From Branchiostoma belcheri (Eukaryota > Chordata > Leptocardii > Amphioxiformes > Branchiostomatidae), in NCBI RefSeq assembly GCF_001625305.1, contig NW_017803854.1:3274931-3338930 (forward strand): a stretch of 64,000 bases of DNA. Direction: 5' to 3'. Of this stretch, positions 46,877 through 59,534 are shown one piece after another. The notes beneath the pieces are model-generated. The model did not search any database, was not told the origin of the DNA, and saw nothing but the letters and a program-made list of their open reading frames with translations. The number at the start of each line of letters is the position of its first letter. The stretch's first letter is position 1. Made by a program: the position numbers and the translations under genes.

Positions 46877-48667
46877 TGATCTGAGAATGTCACCGGTGTA
46901 TGAGAACCGCGCAAGAGCTTGTGGAACAAGTATGCGCTTTTTGGACATGACACAGTCAGATAGATCACAGCACCGGCTGTAAAATTCACCGTAAACACCA
47001 TTTAATGCAATATTTGAATGGGAATAGACCGACCCTAGCTGTCTGTTCAACCAATGATGGTATGGCAATTGTCCATTTCCATTTTTATGTTTTCCTTTTT
47101 CGTCCGTAGTCTGCGTTTTGGCGGAGTTGGATGGAGCTAAAGTGTAGAGACTGGCGACAAGGTAACGAGAGCGAATATGCACTGGCGCCAGATGCACTAA
47201 TGCGTGAAACAGACGTCGTTTTAAGGGATTACAGCACGTCGTTTTAAGACATTGAAACACCACTGCTGCAATTAAAAAGATTGTGCGTGGCAGTTTCTAT
47301 ATAATTGATAAATTTAAAAACAGTGAAAAAAACACATAAATGTTACTTTGAAACGCTGTAGCTTTCTGGTGAAAGCGGCATGTATGTGATGGCTTTTTAT
47401 ATCGCCCAGTAGAAGTTGAAAGCAATGAAAATTGACAGAACCATCCTACGCAAAGCCCTGGAAATGGCATCGCGCAATAACCGGTTGTTCTGTGACTGAC
47501 ACTACAACACAGTAGGATCATCGTTATGTGGTAACACATCGTGACAGCCACCCATGCACCGTAACACAGGGCAGGGGAAATCGTTAAACGGCGAAATATA
47601 AAGGCAATATCGCTACACAATAAAATGCAAGACAGGACACAGTTATGCAATAAAAACCACACCAGGGAAAGTCGTATAAGACAATGCGCAATAAAACCTG
47701 GAATGAATTGCGCAGGGAGAGTAAAAGTAACTCATATAAAACGATAACTTGAAGTGCGAATTGCCAAGTACTTCTGACAGATGTCGTCGTAAAGAAGACA
47801 CATTGTTGAGCCTTGTTTTCTAACTCCCCGTATATCGTTTAACAGTCTGAGACAGCACCGCTGTTACTACCAAAAAGAAAGCTCGAACCATGGAGCTCTT
47901 ATTTGAGATAAAAGCTCCATGCTCGAACTACTCCCACTGGCGGATGAATAATTTTGATATCTCGATTTATTAACACTTTAAATGAGCTAAACTGTATCTT
48001 TTTTATATGTTTTGTCTGACTCTTCCCTCGTGACCTCAATGAAGAGTGGCCTGAAGGCTGTGAGAATCTCAAAGAATGGTTCTAAACAAGAAAAATGTAA
48101 GGAATTACCGAGCAAAATTCAAAGTATCGAGTGTATCAAGTATGATTATGATAAAAAAAGACTCATCACACGTCGAGCAAGTACAAGTTTGAATATCAAA
48201 CAGTTTCACGGTACGGCGTTCTAACATTGACCTTCTAAAGGTCGCTTCGCGCCCACGGAGGTCGAACAACCGTAAAATAAAGAGCTTTGTCGGAGTGCGC
48301 TCACATTTATCATCAGGTGTTTTTTTTTCTATTCCCAGACACAGGTGGACTTTACCTGAATTAATCCGTCTGGACATTTGCAAGATTTTACAAAACACGA
48401 TTTTTATGACGGACTTTGCATAACGATTACAAACACGAGTCAGAATGTGTATCACCGGAGGATTTTACGAAATGCTTTCGAAGAATAATTTTGGATCTAA
48501 CTCATCAGATATGCGCGGCATATTGGCAGGCACCTCCAACCAAATGTACGGCAATTAGGCGGCAATCACTGGCGATTATGGACACGTCTCTATGGTAAGC
48601 CGTTTGGCGGCTGGCTGTGAATAATGACCGGGGAAAGATGGATGCAGGGAGGCCAGGACGGGTGGAG

Positions 48668-48818
48668 GTAATCTCCAAGCAGATATTGGGATGGGAAATG
48701 GTGATGTTTTCTGATTGTCACCCTCTCTAACACTTCGAATATTCATCACGTGTTAACACTATGAACAAGGGCAGCAAGGAAACTTTAGAGTCTCTCTTCC
48801 AACGTTTACTTGGAGATT
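48668..48818. mobile_element. Possible family A transposon
   Basis: TAATCTCCAAGCAGATATTG on the left and ACTTGGAGATTT on the right are compatible with family A ends, but the interior is diverged and no target duplication was seen. Confidence 0.4.
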
Positions 48819-49500
48819 TGGCAGAGAGAGGTGTGTGAAAGACAAGAAGAACAATTCTAAATCCCATATCTTTCTTTCTGTGCTTCCAACAACGTCAGCC
48901 TAGCATGCACTTCCAAAATGATCAGGAAGGCCCCCGTCACATCTGCCGTTTGGGAGGTTTACGGACAGAAAATTTGGGGGACATTCGTGGGTGTTTTGCA
49001 CAAAACTCCGCTGATTTGTTTGTGTTGAAGAAGGTTGCCGTTGATCCCTCTCTGCGGTCGGTTCCATCGTGGCCTGGCTGAAAATCCGGCAGCGATAGGA
49101 ATCTCACGACAAACGAGACCGCGCGTTTATCGTGAGATATTCAACTTACTGGAAACAGCGCCTTGCGGAGATTGAAATAAAACGCTGGACTTAAAGCCTC
49201 AAGGCTGCCGTTTTGTTGCCGGTGCGGTCCCTAACGATGCAGAACAAGACAAGAATATAAATGAAGATACGTCCAATTAAGAAGAATTGAGAAAATGGCG
49301 TGGAGGACTAGTACTGTTTACTGGTGTTAGCGGCCGTAACGAAATGATGCAATGAATTGGCCTCCCCATGGCCATGGCGTGCTGTTGGTGATACCACAAG
49401 GTCAACAACAGTTGTACCAAGGACAGCGCCAAGGCCACAAGAGCCATTGGTTGCGGGGTGTGTTTGATGAACCGTGTGTGTTAGGTTAGATGGGCGTATG

Positions 49501-49581
49501 TGCCGGTAAATATGTATGTATGTATGTGTGTGTGCGTGTGTGTGTGCGAGCGTTTGTGTGTGCGTGTGTTTGTGCGTGCGC

Positions 49582-49612
<31 letters not shown>

Positions 49613-49673
49613 TATGTGTGTGCGTGCATGTGTGCGTGTGCTTGCGCGCGTGTGTGTGTGCGTGCGTGCATGC

Positions 49674-49704
<31 letters not shown>

Positions 49705-49710
49705 CGTGCA

Positions 49711-49774
<64 letters not shown>

Positions 49775-49830
49775 TGTGTAGGTGTGTGTGTGCGTGTATG
49801 TGTGTGCGTGTGTGTGTGTTCCTCCGTCCG
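49501..49830. repeat. TG/CG-rich microsatellite
   Basis: About 330 bases of alternating TG with blocks of CG (for example 49580-49597 and 49711-49725). It is low complexity, and open frames across it in several phases are artefacts. Alternating purine-pyrimidine runs of this kind can adopt Z-DNA. Confidence 0.95.
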
Positions 49831-50236
49831 TGCGTGCGCTGTGGTGCGTTTGTTTCTGCTATGAACGTAAGGCTACAAGTCAGCCCACCCAGCACCCGCC
49901 CTAGTAGCAGCCAAACTGGTAACCATATTGGGTAAAACATGACCCCATGCTTTGCTGAGTATTCATTTAATTTCTTCTATATTGGTACATTGTAACTATA
50001 TAGTTGTTTTCATCTCACTACTAGTGTTATTATATGATTACCATATGCTGCTCTGTCGTCGTGTCGTTATATCATTACATTATTACATTAAGTCATTATA
50101 TCCTTATACATGGATCACTGTAAACCCTGCCTCGATAGGAGAAATGAATTGCCAATTTCCTATAGACACGAAAACCTCACCAGGGGTACTCCAGGGGTGG
50201 TGCTCAAAGAAGAAACCATTCGGACTGACACAAAAG

Positions 50237-50450
50237 TAGTCTCTACCAGGCTTTGGAAGGCGGAGGGAAAGAATAACAATTGGCCAAATAGAGAGATAAC
50301 ATGCCAAGGGATTTGGTCCGCTAGAGAGTACATTTTGCCGCAGCTAATATGTACTCTCTGGTGGACCAACTCCCTCGGCATGTTGTCTCTCTATTTGGCC
50401 AATTTCTACTCTTTCCAGTCGCCTCCGATACCAAAGCCTGGTAGAGGCTA
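50237..50450. mobile_element. Short inverted-repeat transposon, family B, intact
   Basis: Starts TAGTCTCTACCAGGCTTTGG and ends CCAAAGCCTGGTAGAGGCTA, with a second nested inverted pair (AGAGAGATAACATGCCAAGG / TCGGCATGTTGTCTCTCT). A 9-base duplication ACACAAAAG flanks it at 50228-50236 and 50451-50459. 214 bases, no coding capacity. Confidence 0.85.
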
Positions 50451-50615
50451 ACACAAAAGCAGGAAACAAAAGGATAGATCCTGTCACATGCACCTGAACA
50501 GCTGATATTTCCCGGAACTGAATTTCCAATTTCCTAGAAACACGGAAACCTCAATAGGGGTACTCGGGGGTGGTGCTCAAAGAAGTGGGGACGAGGTAGA
50601 CCCTGTCACACGTAC

Positions 50616-50871
50616 CTGAGCAGCTGGTGTTTACCGGTGCGTACGAACTGGATGGGCAGCGCGAGCGAGAGGAAGCGCCTGTCGGTATCGTGAGCCGCGG
50701 CGGGCGCGTCGTGCGCACCTCCACCGTCACGCCGNNNNNNNNNNNNNNNNNNNNCGTCACGCCGCGCTGCTGCGAGGCCGCCAGCATCCCGCCGATCAGC
50801 AGGATGGCCAGCAGCAGCCCGGCCGCCAGCACCGTGGCCAGCATCGACGCCACGCACAGCCGGACGATCAT
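50616..50871 (-). CDS. Second heparanase-type first exon (alternative promoter or remnant paralogue)
   Basis: A minus-strand exon begins with a hydrophobic signal-anchor stretch (MIVRLCVASMLATVLAAGLL and onward) and ends DTDRRFLSLALPIQFVRTGK...QLLR at a GTACGT donor. Its end matches heparanase exon 1 ([11 protein letters not shown]...LLR), and both exons end in phase 2 with AG, so this exon could splice to heparanase exon 2 at 44187. The 20-N gap (50735-50754) is inside. The signal part and the heparanase part are in one frame only if the real gap length is a multiple of three (for example zero). I found no downstream heparanase exons of its own. Confidence 0.65.
50735..50754. other. Assembly gap (20 N) inside an exon
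   Basis: The 10 bases before and after the gap are identical (CGTCACGCCG), so the gap may be an artefact of unjoined overlapping ends or of a short tandem repeat in GC-rich DNA. Confidence 0.9.
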
Positions 50872-51538
50872 GCTGCTTCCTCTTCTTCTTCTCTCCGGAC
50901 CGCCGTTCCGTCAACAAACCGCCACCGCCGTACATCCTCCTCATCCCGCAGCATCCTGATCATCATCCTCCTCCTCCAACCGACTCTACATCAGCACGGG
51001 ATGGGGGCAAAGGTCAAATGAGGAAGGATACGTAAGGCGATTCTGCGGCGGATCTCATTTCACGAGCGCCAGCCAGGATTCACACGGCGACGGGGAGAGA
51101 GAGTTTATTCACGATCCGCTAGGCTCAACGATGCGCGGCAGAGATGAATAGCGGACTCTTAATTGCGACAACGCCGGGCTGATAAATTATTTGTGTCTCG
51201 CACATTAATCGACCACAAGCGGTCTGACCTTCCGTCCGTGGCGGGCGAGAGTGATGTGACGGAGGGAGAGGCGAGCGGTGTTTCATCCCAGGCAGAAAAG
51301 GGCCGGCAGGGAAGCTTAGGATAGATCCTTTATAGATGAGTCCGATTCAGTTCAGCAATGTAACGAGTGTCATGATATCTTACCCTGTATCAGTGCTGGA
51401 CGTTTCCTTTTCCTATTCATCAGGCCGCCTGGCGGTCCGACTGGGAACAGCTGCTCTTCGTTACTGACAGTAAATCTTCATGATCTTTATGTACGTGTCA
51501 GCTTAATGCCATTACGTGGTTGCGTACATGTCATCGGG

Positions 51539-51727
51539 TTATCTCCAAGCAGATCTAGATCTTTTCGATCGGTGGCTGCAAAGATAGTATCAGATTGACC
51601 AGCCAATATCCATTTGCCAGACATTCCCCACTTGTCAAATAGGCTGGCGTAAAAAACATACCAGTATGAAACAGTACAAAACGTATAAAACATGCCAAAA
51701 ATAAGCTAAACCTCTGCTTGGAGAGCA
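51539..51727. mobile_element. Short inverted-repeat transposon, family A
   Basis: Left end GTTATCTCCAAGCAGATCT and right end CTCTGCTTGGAGAG. The interior CAAAGATAGTATCAGATTG and CCAATATCCATTTGCC match the copy at 9621. Diverged. Confidence 0.6.
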
Positions 51728-53428
51728 GTCATCGCGGGGGGTTGTGTGAGATTAACAAACTACGCTCATTCCTTGTGCATCAAGCAGTTTGAAATCTTAC
51801 GCATCTTTAGGCAAGCTTGACTGATGTAGAAGAGTTGCGGCGGTGAACGACAATTAATATTCTAGATGGATTTCGGGGATCACAAATCCCGCAGGCTCTT
51901 TTCTGTTTAAACAGCGACCTCTATTCAGCAGCAGAACTTTGCCATTTTCCGAGTGATTCGTTAATCTAACACGCACGTTATACATGTCAGAAGACACCTC
52001 GATATTTCCTGCTCTTAAAAAATACATGAATGACCTTCGAATTCTGCTTGGTACAAACGAGCTGCCCTGTGTGTGTCATCCCTGGTTAATGACTGCCGTT
52101 TATGTGCCGATACTGACATAAAAGTAAGTGATATAAATGAAACACTTTCACATAACGTATACTGATTGGATGGGTACACACACACACATATATGTAGGTG
52201 CTATCCTTGGTTATTGACTGGATTTTATGTGCCGATGCTGTCGTATGCTAAGTGATATAAATGAAACACTTTCGCGCAATGTGTACCGTTTTGATTCGCG
52301 GTGCACTCAGTGTTGTCACGGTAAAGACGTTCACGTATTTCAGTCTTTGCCTGTGTCCCTTTTTGAATGTCACGCGTGAAGCGGTAAATGAGGCTGTGAA
52401 TGTGGTAAATTGCAGAGTAGAATGTCGTCAATCATGCTGTGAATGATGATGATGATGAAAAGGTTGGAGCAGTTCAGAGTCCTCCGCTAGGAGGCTCTGT
52501 ATGTCTGCATAAATACGGCGCCAAATAAAGACTAACAGTTATCAATGAATTTACCATTACTGCCTTCGCCAAGAGGGTTATCTTTTCGCTGGCGTTCGTG
52601 TGTGTGTCCGTCCGTCTGTGTGTCTGTAAACATGATAACTGGAGAAGGCTTAGATGGAATGTCTTGATATTTAGTAGATGGGTAGGTCTTGATGATACAT
52701 GTACATAAAAATTATTAGATTTTGGGCTCTCTTGCGGTTTGTTATGGTACTGCAAAGAAGAGGAACGACAAACCCTTCTATGACTTTCTATATGAAGTAA
52801 AAGATAAATCTACAGGGAAAGCATTGCTGTGGTATACATTCGCTTGGTGAATATGATGCAAGGTACGTAAGATTGGCGATGTGTGAGGCGACAACCAAAG
52901 GTACATATTCTGCTGAGATGACTCAAAAAGTTCGGTAGAATTTGATATTCTTGTAAGGAGTTGATACGCCATAGACAACACGAAAGATATTGCACAAACA
53001 CACGAAAACGTTTCCTTTAAACCACCGAGTTTTCATCTAATACGGTGGTAAAGAATTAGTGGAGTAAAGCTCATCTATTTACTGTAAAGAGTCTTCCGTC
53101 GATTCAATATACAACTAGTTGGTCTTTCTAAACCTTGCCACAGGCGATTTCTTATCGTAACATCTACGAGGACAACATTTTAAACCCCGTATCTATATCC
53201 CGGATTAAAGTGTCCCTGACACGTCAACTTTGAAAGTTCACATGAGTCCACCGTCCACTTCAAAGAACAGGTGCAAGGAGGGCGCCAGTCGCTAGGGGGA
53301 TCCAGCCATGGAGTTAAGAACTGACTGCATCTGATTGGTAAACTTTAAAAATCATACGAGGATGAGAACAAATAGATTTTTTTGGACCATCGATAAAGGT
53401 TAGACATCCAGACAGAACATTGCGTATT

Positions 53429-53623
53429 ACGAAATAAATCAAACGACTGGATAAATTATCTGAGGGGTCAGGTATTTCAGATAGCATCTGCTATCTGTCA
53501 TCAGTGATCACTATTCTGAGATAGCGGGCATGAGAACATCTCAGTCACTGATGAAAGCTTGCAGATGCTATCTGAAACGTCTGACTGTTAAGAGAATTTA
53601 ACCAGTTGCTTGATTTATTTCGT
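53429..53623. mobile_element. Inverted-repeat element of 195 bp
   Basis: Imperfect arms of about 63 bases begin ACGAAATAAATCAA and include TTTCAGATAGCATCTGC, which returns as GCAGATGCTATCTGAAA. The right end is TTGATTTATTTCGT. No coding capacity; probably a MITE. Confidence 0.7.
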
Positions 53624-54559
53624 GTTAGTTATTTTTGGATTTGTGCGTCTGGTCATGAAAATTATAACTTTACAGAAAATATCTGTATAAGCAAAGTCTA
53701 ACTTCAAATATTTTGCAGTGTCTAGAGAGCAATCTAATGTCAGTAATGAAAGTTTTACTAATGTACAATCTATACCGGGTAAGATATCGACGTTTAACTC
53801 TTTTCGAATGGCCTTTTTGTGCACTGGATACACGACAGTGCATCTCGTCGATCCATAAACAAGCAATCTTTTCGCCCCGCTTCTCTCCAGTAGTTTCAGA
53901 CATAAGTACGGTCCGTGTTGTAGGGGAAATTTCTTCTGTAGCTTTGGTCCGTTTTCTTACATCCCAACAAGCTATTGGTTATCAGACGATTGACATCGTA
54001 GGGTCAGGGTGACCGGATTGTTGATACAGAGACAACTCGCTGATGCCTTCATACCGCAGGAGTGATGAAGATGAACAAATTGAGACTACTGAGAAGCGGT
54101 GGCCCCACACGACGCGTCGCTCAGCCGTGCGTCCACCAGTGGTCACCGCGGTCGGAGTCGCCCGTCGCCAGAGGACTTCTGACCGGTGTTTGTACAGATT
54201 AACCTGCTTACATTTCCTTCATTCCTCGATGCGAGCTCGCGCCGACTCACAGCACATGTATCTGCTGTGTCAATACGAAACCCATCACTATCTCCCACGA
54301 TAAGAGGAAAACGCAGACAGCGTTTTTTAATTCGCTCAAAGGACCCCCAAATCCCTCCATTGACAGTTGTGGTACGAGGTATATCATAACAAGTCAGTCT
54401 GGCTCGTACAGACGATCCTCAACGCCCTATTAGCTACGGGATAAACTAGGATTTGTGGTGACATGGATGGTCCTTGGTGCTATACATTAAAAAGACAAAG
54501 CAAGGACTTTGTCCAGTCGCTTCCACGCGGGTGTTGACTAGTTCTGTCAGTCCATTCTA

Positions 54560-54648
54560 GTGATGCTGAAGAAGAGCGATGGATGTTAAACACAAAACGT
54601 CTGAAAGTTATCTCCGTATTTTTTCCAGGAGTGGAGTTTGATTTGTTT
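54560..54648 (+). repeat. Second copy of the repeat at 46119
   Basis: Contains GATGCTGAAGAAGAGCGATG, AAAACGTCTGAAAGTTATCTCC-type sequence and GGAGTTTGATTTG in the order of the 46119 copy. The hammerhead-like stem II is not preserved here. Confidence 0.5.
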
Positions 54649-57600
54649 ATGAGTATGGTTTACCTGGATATATCTAAACTTCATCAACGTACAAAGCAAA
54701 GTGTTATGGGGTTCCGACGACGATACAGAATTGCAACATTGCAGCGCACTGTTGCGAAAATGTGAGCAGCTCCTTCTAAGTCCATCAAGTCGACCTTTGA
54801 AGCCACTTTAAATAAGGGTAATGCCAATCTTCTTTCGCTAGAACGAAGACATACAAATTTCAAGGCAACGTAAACAAATAACCTAATCTCCACCGCGTCA
54901 CACAAACGAACGACGCCTCTTGGAGTGTCTTCTTTCTCGGGACAGCGATGTTGCAATCAGTGGAACATGCCTATAAATAAACACTGCAAATCTGAGGGCC
55001 TTGGCACCTCGTAAGACAACTCCGAAACCACAACCCTGGGAGCGTTTGGCAGAGTTCCCTTCACTCCGCGTATGCAGCCCATTTTATCTCGTGTCGCCAT
55101 CGCAAAAATGCACTAGATTTTCATCACATATTTGTTGTTTTAAGTGGCTTCTTCCCCGACGGTGTTGAAATTGACGTCTGATTTTCCTACTTTCTCATAG
55201 TAGATGAAGTTTCCAGCGATAGAAGAATGGAATTCATCCATTTCATTCATTTAAGAAAAGGAAAATTCACAAATCCAAATTCATAAAAGCAACAACGTAA
55301 AACTTTATAATTATTATCAGACATAAATGTGATGTGGTTTCGATACATTGCGTCTTATTTCAAATACACTGAACAATACGGACGTACACTAGCACATTAC
55401 TCTAGTGTTGCTTGTTGGTTTCTTTCATTAGATGCTTGGGAAGTTCTCCTTTGTCCATCTCACCAACCATCGAATTATCCGTTTGGAGCCTGCCATTTGA
55501 GGAAAGCCATACGTTTGTTCGCGGTCTTTCGTAGCTTACACTACTTAACTACACTAACAACAGTGCGGTTAGCAGATTTTGATCCTTGCTAAACAGATAG
55601 GACTCGTATCAAAAAGATATGTTTAAGGATGACTTCGTATAAGGCAAAACGTCACGAAGTCATATAACATTTTCCTACTGAACTGTGCTCTTTGGCTAGT
55701 GACTAGCCGTACCTTATACATATACTAGTAATTGCAAAGTTTTCACTGCTTGGTATATACTCATTGCTGTCTTCACATTATCTTTCATGTATATCATAAC
55801 AACAACTATTTACTTCATAATGAGATGTAAGATGGCGCAAAATTATGGAATTCAGACCTCGTAACTACATTTTATTGTGGCTTATTATTCTTTACAAAAG
55901 GAAAACATCAAAACGCTATTCAGGCTAGTAAACATGCATACTACGTCCTTGTCTATGACCCTGGGGTACTTGTAGGAACATGTGTATTCCTTCCCTTCAG
56001 CTACTTCACACAATGTGCCATCTTCATGCGGGAGGTCCGTCCGATTGTTGCCGAGATCAATAGTATTTAATGAGTCAGCTAATAGTCCGGATTAGCCGTG
56101 CTAACACCTGTGCCGGTGTCCACACGTCCGACGGCTGCGGTGTGAGAGAACACAGTCAGCAGTGACGGAAACGGCACGTCCGCTTGATGTTCTAATGAGT
56201 CGGCCATCGCGTCCTAACGCACGTGGCACCGCTTTATGCACTGGTAAAACCCAATCGCAATCATCATCCGATCTCGTGGTATAATACCCAAAGTTAGTGG
56301 GAGGTCTTCTCTCAAACATCCCGACATTGCCCCAGTCGGTAGACCTTCAAGTCTGCGTCTTATTGAATAAGGAAAGCGGGATCATGTCTTGGTTGTCGTC
56401 GTCTGAGAGGGGGATAGCTCTAGGGGATAGTCTTCTGAAGTTTTGTAAGACCCATTGACTCCCAGGGTATTGGAACAAGAATAGTCTACGCCGATGCAAA
56501 GTAGTACGACTCTTGTCCCATACAACAAGTAAAGTGTCTCCTTTGTTATCTTACCGACCAATAGAACTGGTCTCTAAGCAAGGTGGTTTAGAGGAACTCT
56601 TGGCTCTAAGCTAGTTATTGTGTATCTTAATACACATTCCCGTTCTACAACAAAGACGGGCCTACAGTCGGGCTGAAGTACCCGTAGGGGTGCCGGGTTG
56701 GGGACGGGCGCAGTGCCAAGCATGTTTGAAGTCAGGTAGGCCGCTGTCTCATCCTTCCGATACCGTATCCTGTGCAGACAAGGGCCGGGACGTCTACTCT
56801 CGCTGCGCTTCGCTGGTCGCGGCTTCCCACGGTTTTACCGACGGCGTACTTCGGGGGGTTTCAACGTGCCGGCTCGCCGCTGCGAACCCAACGGGGGAAG
56901 CTGTTTGCCAACAATCGAAATCAATTTACAACAAATTGTTTAATTGACGTTGATAAAGAGAAGATAAACTGTTAATAGCGCACCCGAACACGTTGTTCAC
57001 ACGTCCTCGGGACAAAAAGGGGACATCATTTCCATGTCAAAACCACAGCTTAGAATGTAATCTGTTGGCATCTGAAAGAGTAGCGATGCGAGCTACAGTT
57101 GTATGAGCACTGAATATTCATTGCTTCACATTCGGGGAGGCATGGGGTGGGCCACTTGAAAGGTGTCGGCTCATGTGCGGCACGTTTGAAAGGTGTACTC
57201 AAGGGCATGAATATTCCATGTATTTCTTTTGTCCCTGAACGCGACCGGTTATCAGACACTAATTGCCTATTAATTGACACGGTAAACAATTGGGGTAGAG
57301 GTAATCCCTGTGCTGGGGTCTGACATTGCCGCCGGACCTGTGGGGCGGAAGGGCTGCACGGGACGTACGGCTGCTGCTGCTGGCAGGTCGGTTTGGTCGC
57401 TGGTCTTCGCGCGGGCGTCGCTAGCTCTCCATGACTGGAATGGTCGTCAGGGACACACACAGCTCCTGCAAGGCGGAACAAAGGTAAGGCTTCTGGATAC
57501 TACCTTGGGAAGGGTTCTTCCACAGTGTCGTATGAAACAGTAACTTAACTATTGTCTCTGAGAGTTTGCCCCGAGCTGTAACATTCTCAACATTGATGGA

Positions 57601-59534
57601 AGACTGTTATCTTGGCTTACTCTGGGGACCTATGTCGCCTGGAACCATACCGATTATATGCCACATAACTTACGACTGAGACAGCACCTCCGCTAGGGCT
57701 ACAGGTGAGCACCCGGTTCTAACCCGATTCTAACAGCTTCTGTGCAATTTCTGCTCAGCACTTGGTCTCGTAGGCCAGAAAAAAGACGAACACTTCTGTA
57801 TTACCACCAACAAAGAGCGTACACCTGAGCACATGTTGCACATGTCTGGTGCAGAGGTGTGGCCTGCGTCGTACAAGAAATATCACGCGTTTCCGTCGTC
57901 TCCTGTCCGCATATCATAGCTAGCCATACGTACATGTAGGTGTAAACATGCAGTTAATACATACTCTTGTACCCATAACACATATGGTCGAACATGCACA
58001 TTCTGACAGGTCCGCCCCGTTCAAAAGTTTCCAGGAAGGATAGGGTGACCCTTACCAGTGTTGTGAAAGCGCAGTATCACAGTTTCGTCTGAGCCGAAGT
58101 TACGGTTATCATTTCAGAGGCTATGATATTTTTTGTAGACATGACACGATGTGTCAGACTTACTGCTTTGACCCCTGACCGCAGCAAACCGCAGCGCCTG
58201 CATACGCCAGCCCCCTAACTAGTGTGAAGCAGCACGCCCACTGGAATTAATACTCTCCTGGCCCCAGGCTTTAACTACGTATGGTGACGAGAAAAAGACA
58301 CCGGGAAATGACAGGCCACATATTACAGGACCAGGCCAGGTAGTTACCACACGGCCGCTGCAATCACTTTGAAGTCGGCAGTACCACTGCAACCATGGCG
58401 GAAACTTTTTAAGGGCAAAATACCTGACACGCATGATGGCAAAGTTTAGCATTTATTATGCTCAACTCGCTGTAATACTATAATGCTGCTCTTTCAGGGC
58501 AGGTAAGTTGTTATTCAAAGAATTCGGGTCATAAATATTCCTTAGACAAAGAAGTATTTACTTAATTTGGCCCTAATAAGCTAGTCCATGTTGACGTAAG
58601 TCAAGCCGGGTACTCAGGTGAGGGTATCCTGCAGTCGGCGGGATGTCCCTGTGTGTGTGTTGCGGTGTGTACTGGCCTCCGACCGCCACCCCCAGTCTGG
58701 TGAGAAACTTCTGCATGCATTCTGTTTAGATTGACTGTTGTTTGGACAAAAGCCTCCGCTTGATTATAAGATTGCCAGGTAGCCCGACTTGCCAACGAGG
58801 TGACAACGCGGTGCCAAAAGCCCGCCTCTCCGCTCGCACCGACGTGTTAATTGCGAGGACGGCGACTAGACTCTCTCAGCAAAACTCCCAGCCGAACTCA
58901 AAGTTTTCTCATTTAACTTTGCCGGGGTCTTAGCTTGGCCGTGCCGATTGCACGCACCCCTAGGACACAATTTGTATGAAAATGGGGCGGCTGCCAAACA
59001 CAATAAGGTGCAGGTCAGACGAGCGCCGGCCTTTCACTGAATATAAGAGACTAGATAAACTATGGGGTCAACAGTAATCAATAGAGGGGTCCCGTTTGGA
59101 TCAAAGTTAGTGACCCGCTCCCTTGTAAAATGATATATTGACTCGAGTAGGTTGAGTCTATGAAACGTCATTCAATTGCAATAACTTATGCAAATATTAA
59201 CCCAATTGTTGCATGTATTTACCCAATAGACCAAAACAAGTGTGGCTTGCATTCAGTGGCACGACGGGGGCCGGTGGTGACAAGACCTGGGCGCGCTGTT
59301 CGCCAGCCTGACCGGAACTCGCCAGAACAACCATGCGATGCTTGCCTTTGTTACGGCTCGTGCCTCTGTAAGGACAAGTTTGTATTCCTCCTTTGGATTT
59401 GTACATGTTTTGTGTGGCGTAAAGAGAACGCCCACTTTGTTCGTCCTGCTATTTAGTACAGGCTACAGACCTACTTTGGTCGGGAAACTGGCTTCTGTTG
59501 GTGTTTGATGATTTGTTCCTTCGTGTTTTTTCAG

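Larger units (their letters stand above)
45301..50615. other. Region between the two heparanase first exons, no gene identified
   Basis: No further heparanase-like exon or other recognisable protein was found. It contains family B copies at 46657 and 50237, a possible family A copy at 48668, a repeat pair member at 46119, a long TG/CG microsatellite at 49501-49830, and the duplicated 3' end of the upstream first exon at 50469-50583. Confidence 0.5.
50872..59534. other. Intergenic region upstream of the FGF gene
   Basis: No recognisable protein-coding exon. It contains a family A copy (51539), an inverted-repeat element (53429) and a dispersed repeat (54560). The first coding exon of the FGF gene and its promoter should lie in this interval or upstream, but I could not place them. 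The 50.9-51.3 kb part is GC-rich and may be the promoter of the minus-strand exon at 50871. Confidence 0.45.

Noticed and set aside
46754-47263. 169-codon minus-strand open frame
   Set aside because: It runs through a family B transposon and has no known motif; chance is the simplest explanation.
49308-49940. Long open frames (210 and 139 codons) across the TG/CG microsatellite
   Set aside because: They translate to His-Thr or Cys-Val runs in several frames, as expected of a dinucleotide repeat.
57050-57481. 143-codon minus-strand open frame upstream of FGF
   Set aside because: No recognised domain or supporting splice pattern.
57431-57483. ATG segment before a GTAAGG donor as FGF start
   Set aside because: Wrong phase for the 59535 exon and no signal-peptide character.
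58482-58501. Short ATG exon (MLLFQG) before a GTAAGT donor as FGF start
   Set aside because: It ends in phase 2, whereas the next FGF exon needs phase 1, so joining it leads to a stop codon.
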